This document shows positions 36,527 through 50,070 of a DNA stretch of 64,000 bases, piece by piece (position 1 is the first letter of the stretch; each line of letters starts with the position of its first letter). This stretch comes from Annulohypoxylon bovei var. microspora (taxonomy: Eukaryota; Ascomycota; Sordariomycetes; Xylariales; Hypoxylaceae), in the NCBI GenBank assembly GCA_022836615.1, contig MU405241.1, positions 1-64,000 on the forward strand, given 5' to 3'. Made by a program: the position numbers and the translations under genes. The notes under the pieces are model-generated. The model made no database searches. It saw only the letters and a list, made by a program, of their open reading frames with translations, and had not been told where the DNA came from.

Positions 36527-37987
36527 TCAGTAAGCAGCGACGGGTCGCTGGAAGCGTAATGGGCTCGGATGGTGCTCCGAATTCCGGCGGGCAAACATGT
36601 GTTGCATGAAAGACCTTGGGCTGACAACCTCAACGTCCAGGGATCTAGACATGAGTGGGATTGCAATCTTGTGAACCTTCTTTGTCTGTAAGCGTTCCTT
36701 GATGCAATCATCAACAAGTGCCATAAGACCGGTTGCGACAACGACACTATGATTTCATTAGTATGGAGTTTTAACGGAAGTGGGAATTGAGTCGATTGAG
36801 ACTTACTCGGCAACATCAGTCACGGCGTCAACCAAGTTAGGGTCGCTGATCCACATATGGCAAGGAGGTACCCAACCGCCAGCATCATGATCAGCTTCAA
36901 CTTGGATTGGTGATCGAGTTTCTGGAACGATATGTGCCACAGGTGTGTGGTTTTGACCATCTCGTAGGAGATGGTATGAGACAGAATCGGTAAGCTTATC
37001 CACCACTCTCTTCCAAGAGTACTTGTGACCCCACCATTCGAATTCATATCTCTTCGTGTTCCTGTTTCCACGCCGCAACACATCGACCCGCGCGTAGTTA
37101 GAGAACTCAAGCTTGATCTTGTTCGTAGCCGTTGGGCGAGCTTTCTCTTTCTTGTTCTCGATGGAGATAGCACGAGTAAGGGTATTCGCAAATTCTTCAT
37201 CAGCCTCGACAGCAGCGGAGTGACTTGTCCCTGGCCTGCTCCTGGATGAGAACACCGAGCCACTAGTGGGAATGCGGCTGAGTGTTGGTCGCCTTGCCAA
37301 GGACTTCACTGCGGTTGATACTGACCGCTGTAAGGTAGGGCGGGCTGTGCTGGATGGCTCGATGTATTTGCGCTTCGAATTGCAAATTTCGCGACCAGAG
37401 TCTCTGCAATACCGTCTGAGAGAAAACTCGCGCTTGTTCAGATCGTACATGCGCAGGTGGAAGAGTTGGACCGTCTTCTTTCGTCTACCCGTAACGACAG
37501 TATCTACCCTCAGATTCATGTTCCCATCCGACGTAAAGTCGTCGTGACGAATAGTCAATCTATTCATAGACGGAAACAAGTTGGCAAATTCCTCGGGCGT
37601 CGAAGGTCTGACATTGATCTCCTCGATCTCGTGGCAATAGGCGGGTAACGGGGGAATATCCGAGAAGTCTAGGCAATCTTCCGTCCCCAAGTCATCCTCG
37701 AAATCTTCGCTCGAGGCCTGTGACGAATATGTGTCGACTGACGACCGCGGGTATAAGCTCGTGGATGGTGACAGGTCCTCATCGTAACATCCTGACTGGG
37801 GCCTTGCAGCTCGAGAATCCGACTCCTGCGTCGATGGTCTAGGGCTGTCATAGAGAGAGGTGGGAGCCGTACTCCGGGAGTCATATGAGTCGGCACTCCG
37901 CCTCGTATCCCGAGTGCTAGCGGTATGACTAGAGTAGTCGGTATCTCTCCTTCGTGTCATGTTGATGAAAGGGGCGTATGAATTCAT
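36527..37987 (-). CDS. Fungal protein of unknown function, Ser/Arg-rich N-terminus
   Basis: Two exons: 37987-36807 and 36746-36527, with a 60 bp intron (GTAAGT, branch ACTAAT). The product is 466 residues. Residues 1-110 are disordered and rich in Ser, Thr, Arg and Asp. A folded C-terminal region follows: beta-rich stretches around LTIRHDDFTSDGNMNLRVDT and VQLFHLRMYDLNKREFSLRR, a basic Ser-rich linker, then IKLEFSNYARVDVLRRG and YEFEWWGHKYSWKRVV. The second exon continues as VVVATGLMALVDDCIKERL, and splicing is needed to reach it. I do not recognise a named domain. The layout looks like a conserved ascomycete protein, but no function can be given. There is no signal peptide or membrane segment. 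Confidence 0.82.
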
Positions 37988-40900
37988 GGGGAGCTGTTGG
38001 GTGAGTATAAAGGTGGTATGAATAATAGTAGTAAGAGGATGAAGGGTAGGTAGTGGGCTCTTATATCTATCGAGCTGGCTAGCTGGAAGACATGCGCACC
38101 GGGACGATCTCAGGGTCCTGCGCCGCGCAGTCGCAAGCGGGACACTTGGAATTCAAATAGTGGTGATTCGACGACAGCCCCACTGAGGCCTGATAAAAAG
38201 ATGTTGATCTTTGAGACGCAAGGGTTTGTTTTGAAAGCTGCTCGACATGCGCCCAAACCGGGGAATAAAGGAGGAAGCCGGTAGGATGTATATATGGTCA
38301 AGGGGGAGAAGAGTATGGACCCTATGATGGAATATGTAAGGCGGATGGGAATGTGTGGACGTGGGAGAGGACTATGGATATGGATAGATATGGAGCGGAA
38401 TTTTATGCACAAGAGTCTGATGCTGAATGAGATCCGTTATAAACGAACTAATGCAACTGGAGCAACCTGGCACTACAAGAGAGAGATATAAGGTACGGTG
38501 GGACGACGGGGGGGCTTGACATGAAGATATTGGTTGGAGCTGAGCTGACGAAAGACAAACGCCCGTAGGCGGAGGGGATAGAGGGGATAGAGGGGAGAGA
38601 AGATAAAAAACAGGGGTTCAAAAAGGGCGGCGCTACTAACCCTGCAAAGCACACTCATACCTACTTAGGTAATTATCGTGAACTAGCTGCATATACCCAG
38701 CATATACCATAGGTCCCTCCTGTTGGTGGGATTAAAGACAGAGGCGAGGACCTAGCCTAGAACTGCCAGAGTACCCAGGAATCATCGAGTGGGGGGATTT
38801 TCTGACGGCCAAGTCCCAAAGTCGAAAGGTGAAAGGTCAACAGCTCGACTCGAAAGGTGGCACCTGGTACAGCGACGGCTACGTATGTCCGGCATGGCAT
38901 GGCATGTACCTGCTATATTGGAAGAGACTACGCTTTCTTCGGAGTAGCACGGTATTGGCGGTATTGGGGGAGAAGTTCAATTCCCATTGCCCTTCGTTGC
39001 ACGGCTTTTAGGTATGCCCCGAATAGTGGCGAGCTTCGTCGCACCACCATCACGCTACACTTGCAATCTCTGCAAGCTCGCCGGCGATAGAAAACAAGAA
39101 GCTATCGCATTAGCTTCATCGCTTGTAGCTACTGTAAAATATCTGTAAAGCCGTGCTACAGTAGTGACGATATCGTCACGAGGCCACTCAGCGTTGTCTT
39201 TTTACAAATTATACGTGGGGGGAGAAACGAGGGTTATTAGTAAGAAGGTAAAGTAAAAATCTAAAAATCTCATGTTGGCCATTTTTGTTTAAAAACTCAG
39301 CTTATACAATTTTATACAGTGCATGCGATTAATCACACTAGGTACCAGTTGACCAAAGTATTCTAAATATGTACTTAGAGTTCAGTCTATTGCTGAGAAT
39401 AATGGAAAGTACACCTGCCTGCCCTACATCTATGTAGCTCTATTATGGGAAACTCTTGCAGGGGAATTGCCGTCTAGAGAGCAGCTTCCTCTTCGATTCT
39501 CGGGTGGCATTATCGATTGGAAGGAAAAGACGAAAAGATTTCTAAAAATTTCTTCCAACTTGATTCTAACTCGTGCACAACAGAAGAATTTTCTTTAATT
39601 TTCTTCCCAATTCTCAACCAATTAACCTTTACCATCCTGCCGTCTCTCATAATTCACGCACTGTAACTTGTTCTTCGGCAACTGAATTTCGTTCCACAGC
39701 AGCTTACTTGCTTGAGCACTTCTCACCTGCAGAGGAAAATTCTATTCTCCCATTCTACCATTCCTAGTAGCCGTTTCCGAGCCATAGTGGGCTGACCGTA
39801 CCACTCTCGCCCAGCCTTGATCGAGAATATTCGGGATAGAGAAGGAGGCTCAGAGAGACAATGTCTATAACATTTTCGCTCCCAGCTTCATCTATCCCGG
39901 TAATCGTCGTGGGATCCGCGGGATGACGGGTGCTTAACCAATGCGACGGGAATCTCATAAGTTCCATCTGTAAAAGCCACGAGTTTGACCAGCGAGGCGC
40001 ATGTGTGTGACGAGTCGCCATGTCATCGCGGGATAGCAGCAAAGAATTCGAAGAAAAAAAAAGAGGATCTCGAAACGGAGCCTGGGAACACTCGAAAAAA
40101 GCCATCAACCTTGGAACTACTGCTCCTTACTGCTCCCTACTGCTCCTGCATCGTGCTCCGTTATGACGTTGCAGTGAGTCCGTATACTCCATACCCATAG
40201 CAGTTATGGCATTCAACTTCGGAACTGTTTTGCGGAACTGCATTGCCTACCCGTTTATTACCAAACGTCGTACACCACCGTCGTCATTCTTTCCGTGTCC
40301 CGTCCCCGGTAAGGGAGAAACAGATGCGACCTGCACGCTCGGTAAATCACTTACCACCCTTACCACATTCAGGTCGCTTGAATCTGGGGTGTCGCTCGTG
40401 CCCAACCAGAGTGCATCGTCTTATACCGAGGCGAATACATCGTGTCCATCTATCTCAGGGCTGCAACCTTTGATTGGCACTTCAATCGTTCTCTGCGTTG
40501 TCGACAACGTTGGTTCATACTCAATTTGTTTCTAAATTCAATTTCTAACTGCCACGCCTGGGTTCTAGATGCTGCGATAGAAAATAGAAGCACTACCCAA
40601 GATGCCATCGCACCTCCATTACGCCCAGCCAATACCTTTGGTTAGAGGTTTTGCCCAGCATGGCATTGGAGTTGAGTCTCTTCTCACTTGCATATGGGGG
40701 TTAATTATTGGGCCAAGCTTTCCCATTAGGAGGCCACCTCAATAGATTGCGATCTTGGGTGTGTTTGCCATCTATCCCAGAACACGCGATTCTTCATAGA
40801 CGGTCTGAAGTTGCCAATTTTTTAATGCCCCGTGTTTCGTCGACAGTCATGACAAGCTTCTTACTCAGTCGAAGCAAGGAATATCATTTTCCATGTTGTA

Positions 40901-43900
40901 CAACGCTGCGTTCGCTAGTGCCCAGGTTCACATGGGCGTCAATCACACGAAACATCTGTCGCCATCAATCACCATTTCTAACGCGCTTGTATCTGTGCGA
41001 CAGCTGGTGAGCTACCATCGGTTGCCCCAAGAAATCTTCCAAACTCTTTTTGGTCTGGTCTCAGCTAGTGTATCTGTTCCTGCCGTTTTTCTGGTCGCCT
41101 GCAGGTCGTCGAATACGGGCCACCGTGTGTGTCAATCGCTCATTCGCTGGCTTACTTGTGGCATATTTGGACCCGACTTCAACGTCAGATGCGAGACCCA
41201 TGCGCACAGAGAGGCTCACGCACGTGCTTCCGGCCAACCTGAACTGCCTGAGCTTCTTTGATAGATACCTGCTAAGATTATTATTAGGGCGGCTTCTGCC
41301 ATTGGCTATCTGGTGCCCTTCCCTTTCCTGAAGACGAAGCGTTGCCGAGGGATGCAGCGTAAGAGATCTCCTCTAGTTAGGTCACCCTGCATACCTCCTA
41401 GGCACCTGAGGTTTCCAAGAATGGAAATCTAGTTCTTCGGCTGCTTTCTCAATCCGCAGATTACAATGGGTCTAGTTGAGGAGCATTGGTGCCATCTATG
41501 TCGATGCTAGACAATGCCACGATGGCACGGACAAGCTGGATCCTGCGAGGATCTCGGTCCTACAAGCTGCCTGTTAGACATCGATGCCTTAGAGCACTAA
41601 CTTCCTGCTTGGCCTAAAGCATCTCTAAATGTTCATGTCTTGGAAAGGGGCATGTGGCAGTTCGTCGACAGTCGGCGAGCGGCAGGTCGCTCTCGCCGTC
41701 GACGATCTTCACGATGCCAACCTCTCGATTATAGCCTCCTTACCGATTAGCATTGATCTACCCTTTGTCTCGTACGCGGCTCCTTGCCCTGCCTCATACC
41801 CCACACATGCGGGTTGCCGAAGTCGGCACCCAGATCGCTGGATACCCTATTTGACCGGGTGTGTTCCCCTTGACGCAATCGACCTACTCTATAGCCCCCC
41901 CCTTGGCCTATGTACGTTGGGTGATCCTCATTGTTGGAAACCATCGTTATAGAGATGGTCCGTACTTCGTGCGGAGTACGAGTGCACAGTCTTTTCGGGG
42001 TCAATTGAGGAACCGTGACGTCGGTAGTACCCGTATTCACAGCAATGATTTTAGGTCTCATTCATTTTAAGCACTCATGTGCATTCTAAAATCTACCTAG
42101 GTACCTAGTCGACGTAATAGCCGCCCATATTCGACATGTCAGTTTGCTACTCTTTACAATTAGGTAGGGTGCTTGTAACGTCGCCATCTGGAAAGTTTCA
42201 CGGCGCATAGAGCGGCAACATTGGCGTCGCTTCTCATAAATCCTACGCCCAAATATGCCCGAAAAGCAACCTGGGACCACGGATTGAGAAAAGAAAAGGT
42301 CTGGGTACCAGTTGGTTTAAAAATATGGATATGATTCTCAATATCTCCACGTCTTCCGGGCATATGGTTCGTTTCTAGTGTGAATTGGATACCAAGGAAG
42401 ATCCAGGGTCCTCACGACCCGTCAATTAAAGCTCAGGGGGAGCTCCCAAGAGTTAGACTGGAGCTCCAATTGACTCCTCAGAGATAAGCAACTCACTATT
42501 TGATCCCTTGTGGTGGCTTCGACCAACACATGCGTTGCTTTTCTCCGATATGCCCATAGTTGGGAACGTGGGGAGCGTGGGCGACGACGGGCATTGGGTA
42601 AATAAATGTACCCCGTAGTAAGACTGTGACCCTGCGATGCAAGATTTACCCTATCGGCGTCCCTCGGTAAAACCAGCGACCAATTCTTAGAGTAACGATT
42701 AAGGTCCGAATCGCCTCTCTATCCACCTTGTCCATACCCCATTGCGTTTTGCGCACTCGATGTTACTGGCCATTGACTTTCCACAGCTTTGGAGATTTGG
42801 CCTGTCAGGAGGGTTTCCTAGCGCCATTTGCCGGGTCATTTTCGCCATCAAGTGAGTATATTCCGCTTCTAGCAAATGGCTCAGAAAAGAGCATAGCTCA
42901 TTCGTCTCAAGTTGAGGCGGCTTATGTCATGAAGGGGTTGGCTTAGCAAACATCGTGAAGGGGATATTGGCCTGCTTACCCGACACCTAGCGAAATGTAT
43001 CCGACCTGCTTTCGCCTTGAAAGACATGGGTCGCACTCAAAATATATTGGGCTTAAGAATGGCATAGCCTCGAGACTATTGGCTATAATCTACGCTCTAG
43101 ACCGTCGCTCGTTACGATCGCCACCTTTTGGCGGTTCGGGATATTCTCCGATGACCATTTCGTCTTACCCTCTGGTATCACGCTTTCCCTGATATGCGAA
43201 TCAATCGCGACCCAGGCCAGAGGCTCGGACCACCTAAGGAGGAAAGGCCTGCCGCCTACCCTCGAATCCGCGTAGGCCGATCATCGCAGTCTTAGACAGA
43301 TCCCGTATCGTCGGGACTAAGGTCGTAGACGTCTGACACCGACGGGATAATAATGGTAGGAGGCAGTTCGTGCCATCCGCCTAGGACCCTCGAACACATG
43401 ATCAGACGTGCTTCCAGATCGGTTTCTCACCGCAGATGCTAGCGCCGCGACACGCAAAGAGTCTTATACATAACCTTAGGCCGAGCTTAGAACGGGACCG
43501 GCAAGGCACGCGAGACATACAGATCGAGGTGAGTCGGACACGCTCACACCTTGTAAGACTTGCCCGACGTTACTAGAAACCACTCTCAAAGGAAGTCTAG
43601 ATGTTTACCTAGGTATGTTTATGCTATGTCCAAGCGAGATCTGGTCTCGGGTGTCCGCCTTTCGCACCCTCCGAGCAGCCGCCGCCCGAAGAGCGTCGGC
43701 GCCCGGAGTAAGCAGATAAGAGGAAGGAGCTGGAAGGAAGGAGAGAACATGGCACGACCGCAAGGTATCGATGTCATTATGCAGGCCCGGTGCTTACAGG
43801 CTTACTACCGACGGTTTGTCGTGTCGGCTTAGATAAGCGTTGGGCAGTATCGCATGTTTGAGGTGTTCTTTTTCTTCTGTAACACCACGAGCGTGGCTGG

Positions 43901-45259
43901 TTATTACCTACATAGATGTCTGCTTGGTAACAATAAATTGATGACGTCCTCCTATAGCCTTTCCCTTTCACCGGTGCTCCCCGTGGCGTCGCACACCAGG
44001 GATCAATGGAACATATATACACAATTGGCCAGATCGTAGCTTTCCGCTGAAGAATGAAGATGTATCTCGCTGGAGATGACGTAGAGTATATCATCCAGTT
44101 GCCGCTCGCCGGTTTCCATCGCTCTAGACGAGTCCATCGTGGGAAAGTATAGACGTGCCGCCCAGTCCCTACAGAAAGGGAGCACGGCATAATCTGGGCA
44201 TTGAGTAGGTAGGCAGGTATTGAAACCTGGTCAACGAACCATGACCCCGTACAACCGACGTAATATCATCTCTTCGCACACGATCTCACTGTAGGAAACA
44301 CGATGGGGAGCAAGATGCATTACAAGGTAGGCATATCATATCATACGATCTCATTTCCTTCAGTACATATTATACCCTAACCCTTGCTGCATACATAGCC
44401 AGATGACTTGCGCCACTGTCGTAAACTCGAAACACAGACAGACGGCTAGGTACTTTCTCCGCGGTGCCACTCGCTCATATATGTAGGTACATATCTCGAT
44501 TGGCGTGTACGTTGTACGTTGGGATTGGCCTCCTCGCTGAATCGAGTCAGGGGAAATGTGACAAGTATCATGTTGAGGACGGTATAATCTATTTTGTCTG
44601 AGCCTGTAACTCACATACCTCGTCAACTTGGTAAATCAGTGGACGGTTCTCTTTTACCACGTAGACAGTAAATAAAACGAAAGCACACGTGTATTCATCT
44701 ATACTCTATGCTCTATACTTGTATGCTATCTCTAAGCAAGAGAGGACTGTTAGAAAGACGAAAGACAATAGACACGACATATAAATCAGGCATTCTCACA
44801 AGCACTAGCAACGAACTACAAGTAACAGTATGCCCAAGAATAAAATCCAAGTTCATAATAGTCCTCATACGTATGTGAGCGAAGTAGTTACGGTTCTCAT
44901 GGTAGAAGAAACATCATCCATAGCTATGACTAACATTGACATGAACGACTTTGACTCCTCAGCGAATGCTTTGCTTTGCTTTGCTTCCCTCTCTTTCTGT
45001 CCTAGCCCCCCACAGCAACACCATCGTCATCACCACTGCCGCCTTCACGATAACATCCCCGCCTCATGTTTTCGTATCATAGGTAGATTCTATTAACATT
45101 CCCAGCCGTTGTCATCCTATTTTTCTACCGCTAGACTAATAGGGAAGAGGTCAGAGACTAGAACGGCATCTGCATAGGACTATCCACGCTGACCCTTCCG
45201 TCTGTGCTGACCCTCATAAGTATCGGCCACAAGTATTCGTAGGATGGCCTTCGAGGTTC
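37988..45259. other. 7.3 kb gene-poor interval
   Basis: The longest stretch without a supportable gene. 37988-38300 should be the promoter of the unknown protein. Elsewhere, short frames appear on both strands at the density expected by chance and none shows a known domain. A GAGGGGATA triplication lies at 38574-38595. ACCTAGGTACCTAG lies near 42096. A near-palindrome of GTCCGTAC/GCGGAGTAC type lies near 41958-41980. Base composition is not extremely AT-rich, so heavy RIP is not evident. About 45100-45259 is probably BBC1 3' UTR. Confidence 0.55.
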
Positions 45260-48200
45260 CTAGTCCGAACTCCACCCAATCCAGCTGCGCGGCATTACAC
45301 GCCAGATCTTGACCTCACCACTTCTTAGGTCCTCCAGCTTGAAGCTCTCCTGTTTTACCTTCTTGCTCTCGCGACCTTGTTCCCAAGCCCGTAGTTTCTT
45401 CTTTGTACCATCCCACTCCGACACGATGGCCACGTGGTCCGGCTTGCCTACTTCCATGGTATACTTCGCATGCATAGGACCATGCTTGCCTTGGAATTTG
45501 GCATTGCGAATACAAAGAATATCTCCCGGTCTAATCTCATCATTCAACTGTGTTGAGGCGTTGGCTAGATTGGCGTAAACCAGAGCACCATAAGTACGCG
45601 TACCGACTGGTAATAGGGCGTCTTTAAGGGGTTTGAGAAGTTCGTGGATAAGCGCGTGAGGAGTACCATCGCCAACAACCGAGTCTTTTCTTGATCCAAC
45701 AGCGCTCGCAATTGACCGACCAAATCGCTCATAAGCCTCCTCTAGTTGATCTTGGCGAAGGGACCGAGGGGGACCTTCGTGGCGCTGCTCAAGCTGCGCG
45801 CCTGCAGGATTTTGGGTATCGAAACGAACGCTGATAATAGTCTGCGAGTAATCTTGGAATAAGATGAAGACCTCTTTAGTAACTGTCGTCTCAGAGGTCG
45901 ACTCGTCACATTCGGTATAGATATCCTTCCTGCCCTGGAAGATCGGAGGGAGTCCGTTTGGTTGAAGCCACCATTGGGTATGACCGGCTAGATCGATCTC
46001 ATTTGCCACGAAACCTGTTTCCATAGATGGCCGGGAGACATCGACCGATCGTCTTCCACCCGCTCTTAAATCCAAGGATTTTCGAGGCGGTCCCCTATTA
46101 ACCGGTGGTGCCGGCGGGGGGCCTCGGTTAAGAGGAGGAGGCGGAGGCGGCGAATGGTAAGCAGAAATCGACTGCGGTGTGGGTGTGGGCTCATCCTGGG
46201 CAGCTCCACCGTGAGAAATTGAGGCAGCAAGGTCTGAGGCAGCGTTGTAATTATAAGGATCATAATCTTCGTCATCAAAAGAGTATGATACCTCTTTTGG
46301 CGGCGGCGGAGGAACGGCACGAGGCGCATCTACCGATGGCCTCGAGCCCGGTGCTAGCTGGCTCGGAACCGGCGGTGGACCGGCTCTTGGGGCAGCGGCG
46401 CCCGGCATCGGCGGGAGCAAAGATGGCGGACCTTCACCGACGGGTGAACGCACTGGGGTGCTATCATCAAAGCTGGAATCTCGTGCATGTGCCTTAAGCG
46501 CATCCTTATGGTGGACTGAAGATCCGATATCAGTATCGTAGTCGCCTTCATACTCTGTAACTTCTCCCTCTTCACCGTTATCCAATACTCCAGGCCTCAT
46601 TGGGGAAAGGATTCGTTCGTCAGCAGTAGATGAGCGGCTTGGGGGACCACCTGGGGGCGGGGGAGGAGGGGGGCGGCTCTGGGTAAGGGGGGGAGCAGCG
46701 CCTGGAATAGGAGGTGGGGGACGGCTATTTCTCTTACTCGACTGTGGAAGAGGCGGTGAGGTTGGTGAGGATCCCTCTCCTATATAAGAAGTGCGTCTAT
46801 TAGGCACCCGCGGCGATGTTGGAATTGTAGGAGATCCTAAGGGGACCGGAGGAGCTCGGCTCGCAGGAAGTTCACTTCGAGGGGTTTCAAGAGCTCTTTG
46901 AGGATTTTCCGACAACTCATCATCGGATTCGGAGCCTTGGCTAGGCGAAGTTACACCGGCAGGCAGAGGTCGAGCTGGGAGAGGAATTAGCTTTTACTTT
47001 ACGAACTGAATGGGGCCGGACTGACAATCCGCGGGCACCGGAGGTGGTGCAGGTCGCCCTCCAGGAACAGGAGGCGGAGCACCTGGTGTTTTTGCTAGAG
47101 CTACCCGTGGTGTTAATCGTCTTATAGTAGTCATAATAAGACAAAGCACACGCCTAGATTGAAACTTACGTTCTGTAATCGAACCAGTCGGTTGGGCACT
47201 GACAACAGGTGTGATGTCCTGTCCGCCTGGTTCATCATGCTCGGACTCAGAAGCTTCTTCCTCTTGCTGCTTCGACTTCCCCAGTCCGGGTAGAGCCATC
47301 ATAGTTGGCACGGGAGGGGCCATCATTCTAGATGACGAAGGCCTCTCTGATAGCTCACTAGAGCGACGCTCCGATGGCGGCGACGCCCTTGGCTTTTTAG
47401 CACTTGCTGGGCCTCCCATGGACATCATCCCGGGCGGACCGAACATGCCATGGAAGCCCATGCCACCGCTCATCTTTGCCATCCTAGCACGGAGCTCTTC
47501 TTTTCGTCTTACTTCAGGATCAACGTCCTCACCCTCTCCCGCTCCCTCCTCTTCGCCTTCCGGAATTTCCGGTTCAGGGACAGCTGCTCTATGAGGACGA
47601 GATTTTTCATCGCTATCTTCCTTCTCAGTGAGATCTTCCTGTCCCTCTGTCGTATCCCCGGCGCCCGACATGTCCGCCTCGTTACCATCATTCTCAGCGG
47701 GTGCTGTAGTAGATTTCCGTCGAACGGACAATGATTGTCTTGGAGGTCTAGGCTCGTCGACAGATTTCTTGCTAGCAACCTCGGCTGTATCCTGTTTTTC
47801 CAGAGGAGCTGGGACATCTACAGCTTCCTCCGCCGGGGTGGCGGGGACGGCGGGGACGGCGGATTCCTCACTCTCGATACGCTTCTTCGGGGGACGCTTC
47901 GGTTTCTCCTTCTTGGCAACAGCTTCGGCATGCCGCTGGGCTGCTTCGGCCTGTTGCTTCTGAAGCAAAGCAATCCGCTCCTTTAAGCTCGTCGGCTTAG
48001 GCTGATCTTCTGCCTCGCCTTCTGCGGTGCCTGTAGGAACAAGCCCGGCTTTCTCGGCATTTTCCAGAGCTTCCGCCTCTTTAGCTTTTATCTCGGGATC
48101 TTCGTCTCGTCGGTAGACCTTCGCAGTAGGTACATCGCGAGGTGGGGGAACATAAGCATTCCTGCTCGGCGGAGGAGCAACGAATGGCTTCTTGATGAAG

Positions 48201-48865
48201 CCGGAACTACCGGAGCTTAATTTACCAGGCTTAAAAGGCGCAACGGGCGGGGCCGCCGGCTTGTTGAAAGCAGCTATACGATCTTTGAAGGAGTTGGTGG
48301 CGGGCTTCTCAGTTACCGGAGGGCCGGCCCGAGCTGGAGCTGGAGCTCTTGCTGCCGGCTGAGCAACAACAGGCGGATTTGATGGTTCAGGCATCTTATA
48401 TTCGACAGGAACGGGAGCTGGGATCGGAGACAGCTCTGGTGGTTTAGCCACAGGAGCAACTAGAGCTGGAGGAGAACGGGGTACTGGAGGCGGAAGGGTT
48501 GGTGAAGCAACATGTGGTTCGTCATGACCCACGTTCGATGGCACATCCACAAACCGTTCCACAGAGGGGGGCTCGGATGGAGCAACAGGCGGTGGCGGAG
48601 GAGGTGAAGAAGCAGTGGGTTCAGCCTCCTTCCTACGAGTCCTCGTTGGACGCGGCGGGGCAGTAGGTTCGTATTTCTCTACGAAGTTTCGAGGAAAGAT
48701 CCCCTCTCGCTTCATACCCAAGTCATCGACATATTCACCACCGTACCAGTCATCATCTTCCTCGTCAGTGACACTTATGATCTGACCGATTCCGAAAGGT
48801 AAGTCATCCTCGTGGCCAGAGGTGTACTCATAGATGGCCTTTACTTTGAATGGCACGGCCGCCAT
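45260..48865 (-). CDS. BBC1: SH3-domain actin patch protein BBC1/MTI1
   Basis: Cortical actin-patch protein that in yeast binds type I myosins and restrains Las17/Arp2/3 activity during endocytosis. Three exons: 48865-47170, 47100-47026 and 46974-45260, with introns of 69 bp (GTAAGT) and 51 bp (GTCAGT). The product is 1161 residues. The SH3 domain is at about 5-65 (KVKAIYEYTSGHEDDLPF, DDDWYGGEYVDD, GIFPRNFVEKYEP). A long proline-rich, charged middle follows, with Ala/Lys coiled stretches and PPPPP tracts. The conserved BBC1 C-terminal domain covers the last ~250 residues (QWWLQPNGLPPIFQGRKDIY, PGDILCIRNAKFQGKHG). The 69 bp intron is open and in frame, so its retention would add 23 residues. 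Confidence 0.9.
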
Positions 48866-49971
48866 GGTGCATCGGCGTCGTAAGCTGTATATTGTGGAAC
48901 TCGGGTTTGGGTCTTAGGAATTTAGGAATTTCGATGCACAATTGGCGGGTTGGTGGGGTCGTAGACGGTAAACGAGATAATTGCGACAGTATGATGTACA
49001 AATTATTTCTTGGTCTCTAGCCTCTCTCTAGCTGCTGTTGCTGCTTCTGCTGCTGACGCCGACGATGACGATGGAACAAACGTTCTATCTCGAGTCGTTA
49101 AAAACAATCCAAAGTAGGTAATGTATCACAACTGGTCAAATTAGGTAGAGGGGGAAACGCATGAGGCTGAGCATTCGCAAAGTAGCCTGTCACAGCTCGC
49201 GGCTGGAGAAGGTCGACGTCAGCGCATGAACTTGTACCCTATATCCTATATCCTTTTTTAACAATAGACGAGATGTAACCCACCGCAGAGCCAAGCTTGG
49301 CTAACTCGACTGACGTGCGTGCCTCAGGTTGGGTCGAGTGCATTTACCTATAGGTGTCGAATGGTTTTGTATGGTTCGTACGATTTGTATGTATTATGTA
49401 TTTTCAACGTTGATCTTATTGACCCTCAAATATTGATAACGTCAAAGATCTTAGTTCTTGGATTAATTAAAATAGTGAGAACTAATTTAATCGGCAATAG
49501 ACAAAAAAAAAGAGAGGGTCAAACTGGAATGTGAGGGAAAGGATGGCAATGCAATGCAATGTTCTGTTGCAGTTTCTGGTGCTTCAGGTGCAGGGTTTCG
49601 TAGGTTTGGCTTGGCTTTGATTGAACCTTGCGAACCTTCCGAACGTCCCTTCCCTAACTGTTGCCTGTCTTTCTACTACCCTGCTGCGAAGTACCCTGCT
49701 AATACCTTATGTTTCCTTGAGTTAAGGTTAGGCAAAACGCACGGGCCAATGACGATACCACATGCACCACATGCACCTCTATCTACTCTATCCGTCTTAG
49801 CACCGTTTAGTGGCTCGAGATTATCACGTGAAATGAGAGTTTTTTTATCTCATTTTCTTACAAGCTGCGGGGAACATGGCAACGTACATAGTTCAACCAT
49901 TCAGCTTGAAGATATAGACTATGGCAAAGCCAAATTTTTCAACATTTGCCTGTTTATTCAGGCGATGCATT
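48866..49971. other. Spacer between BBC1 start and tRNA-Met
   Basis: 1.1 kb with the BBC1 promoter. A GCTGTTGCTGCTTCTGCTGCTGACG-like triplet tract lies at 49030-49075. No gene seen. Confidence 0.55.
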
Positions 49972-50070
49972 GTCTTGGTGGCTCAGTTGGCTAGAGCGTT
50001 GGTCTCATAATATGAAGCACTCCCAGAGTGAGCTATCCAAAGGTCGTGAGTTCGAGCCTCACCCAGGACA
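49972..50070 (+). tRNA. tRNA-Met(CAU), elongator type, with 25 nt intron
   Basis: The cloverleaf folds fully. The acceptor stem is GTCTTGG/CCAGGAC with discriminator A70. The D stem is GCTC/GAGC. The anticodon stem is TTGGT/TCCAA, with the T31-T39 mismatch known in eukaryotic elongator tRNA-Met. The T stem is GTGAG/CTCAC with loop TTCGAGC. The anticodon CAT is at 50006-50008. The intron 50010-50034 follows position 37, the canonical site, and can form a CACTC/GAGTG hairpin. The mature length is 74 nt. Internal boxes A and B are present, and a T-rich Pol III terminator follows at about 50084-50094. Confidence 0.95.

Noticed and set aside
40206..41331. Cluster of plus-strand frames of 70-120 codons
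   Set aside because: They overlap in different phases, lack recognisable domains, and no consistent splicing joins them.
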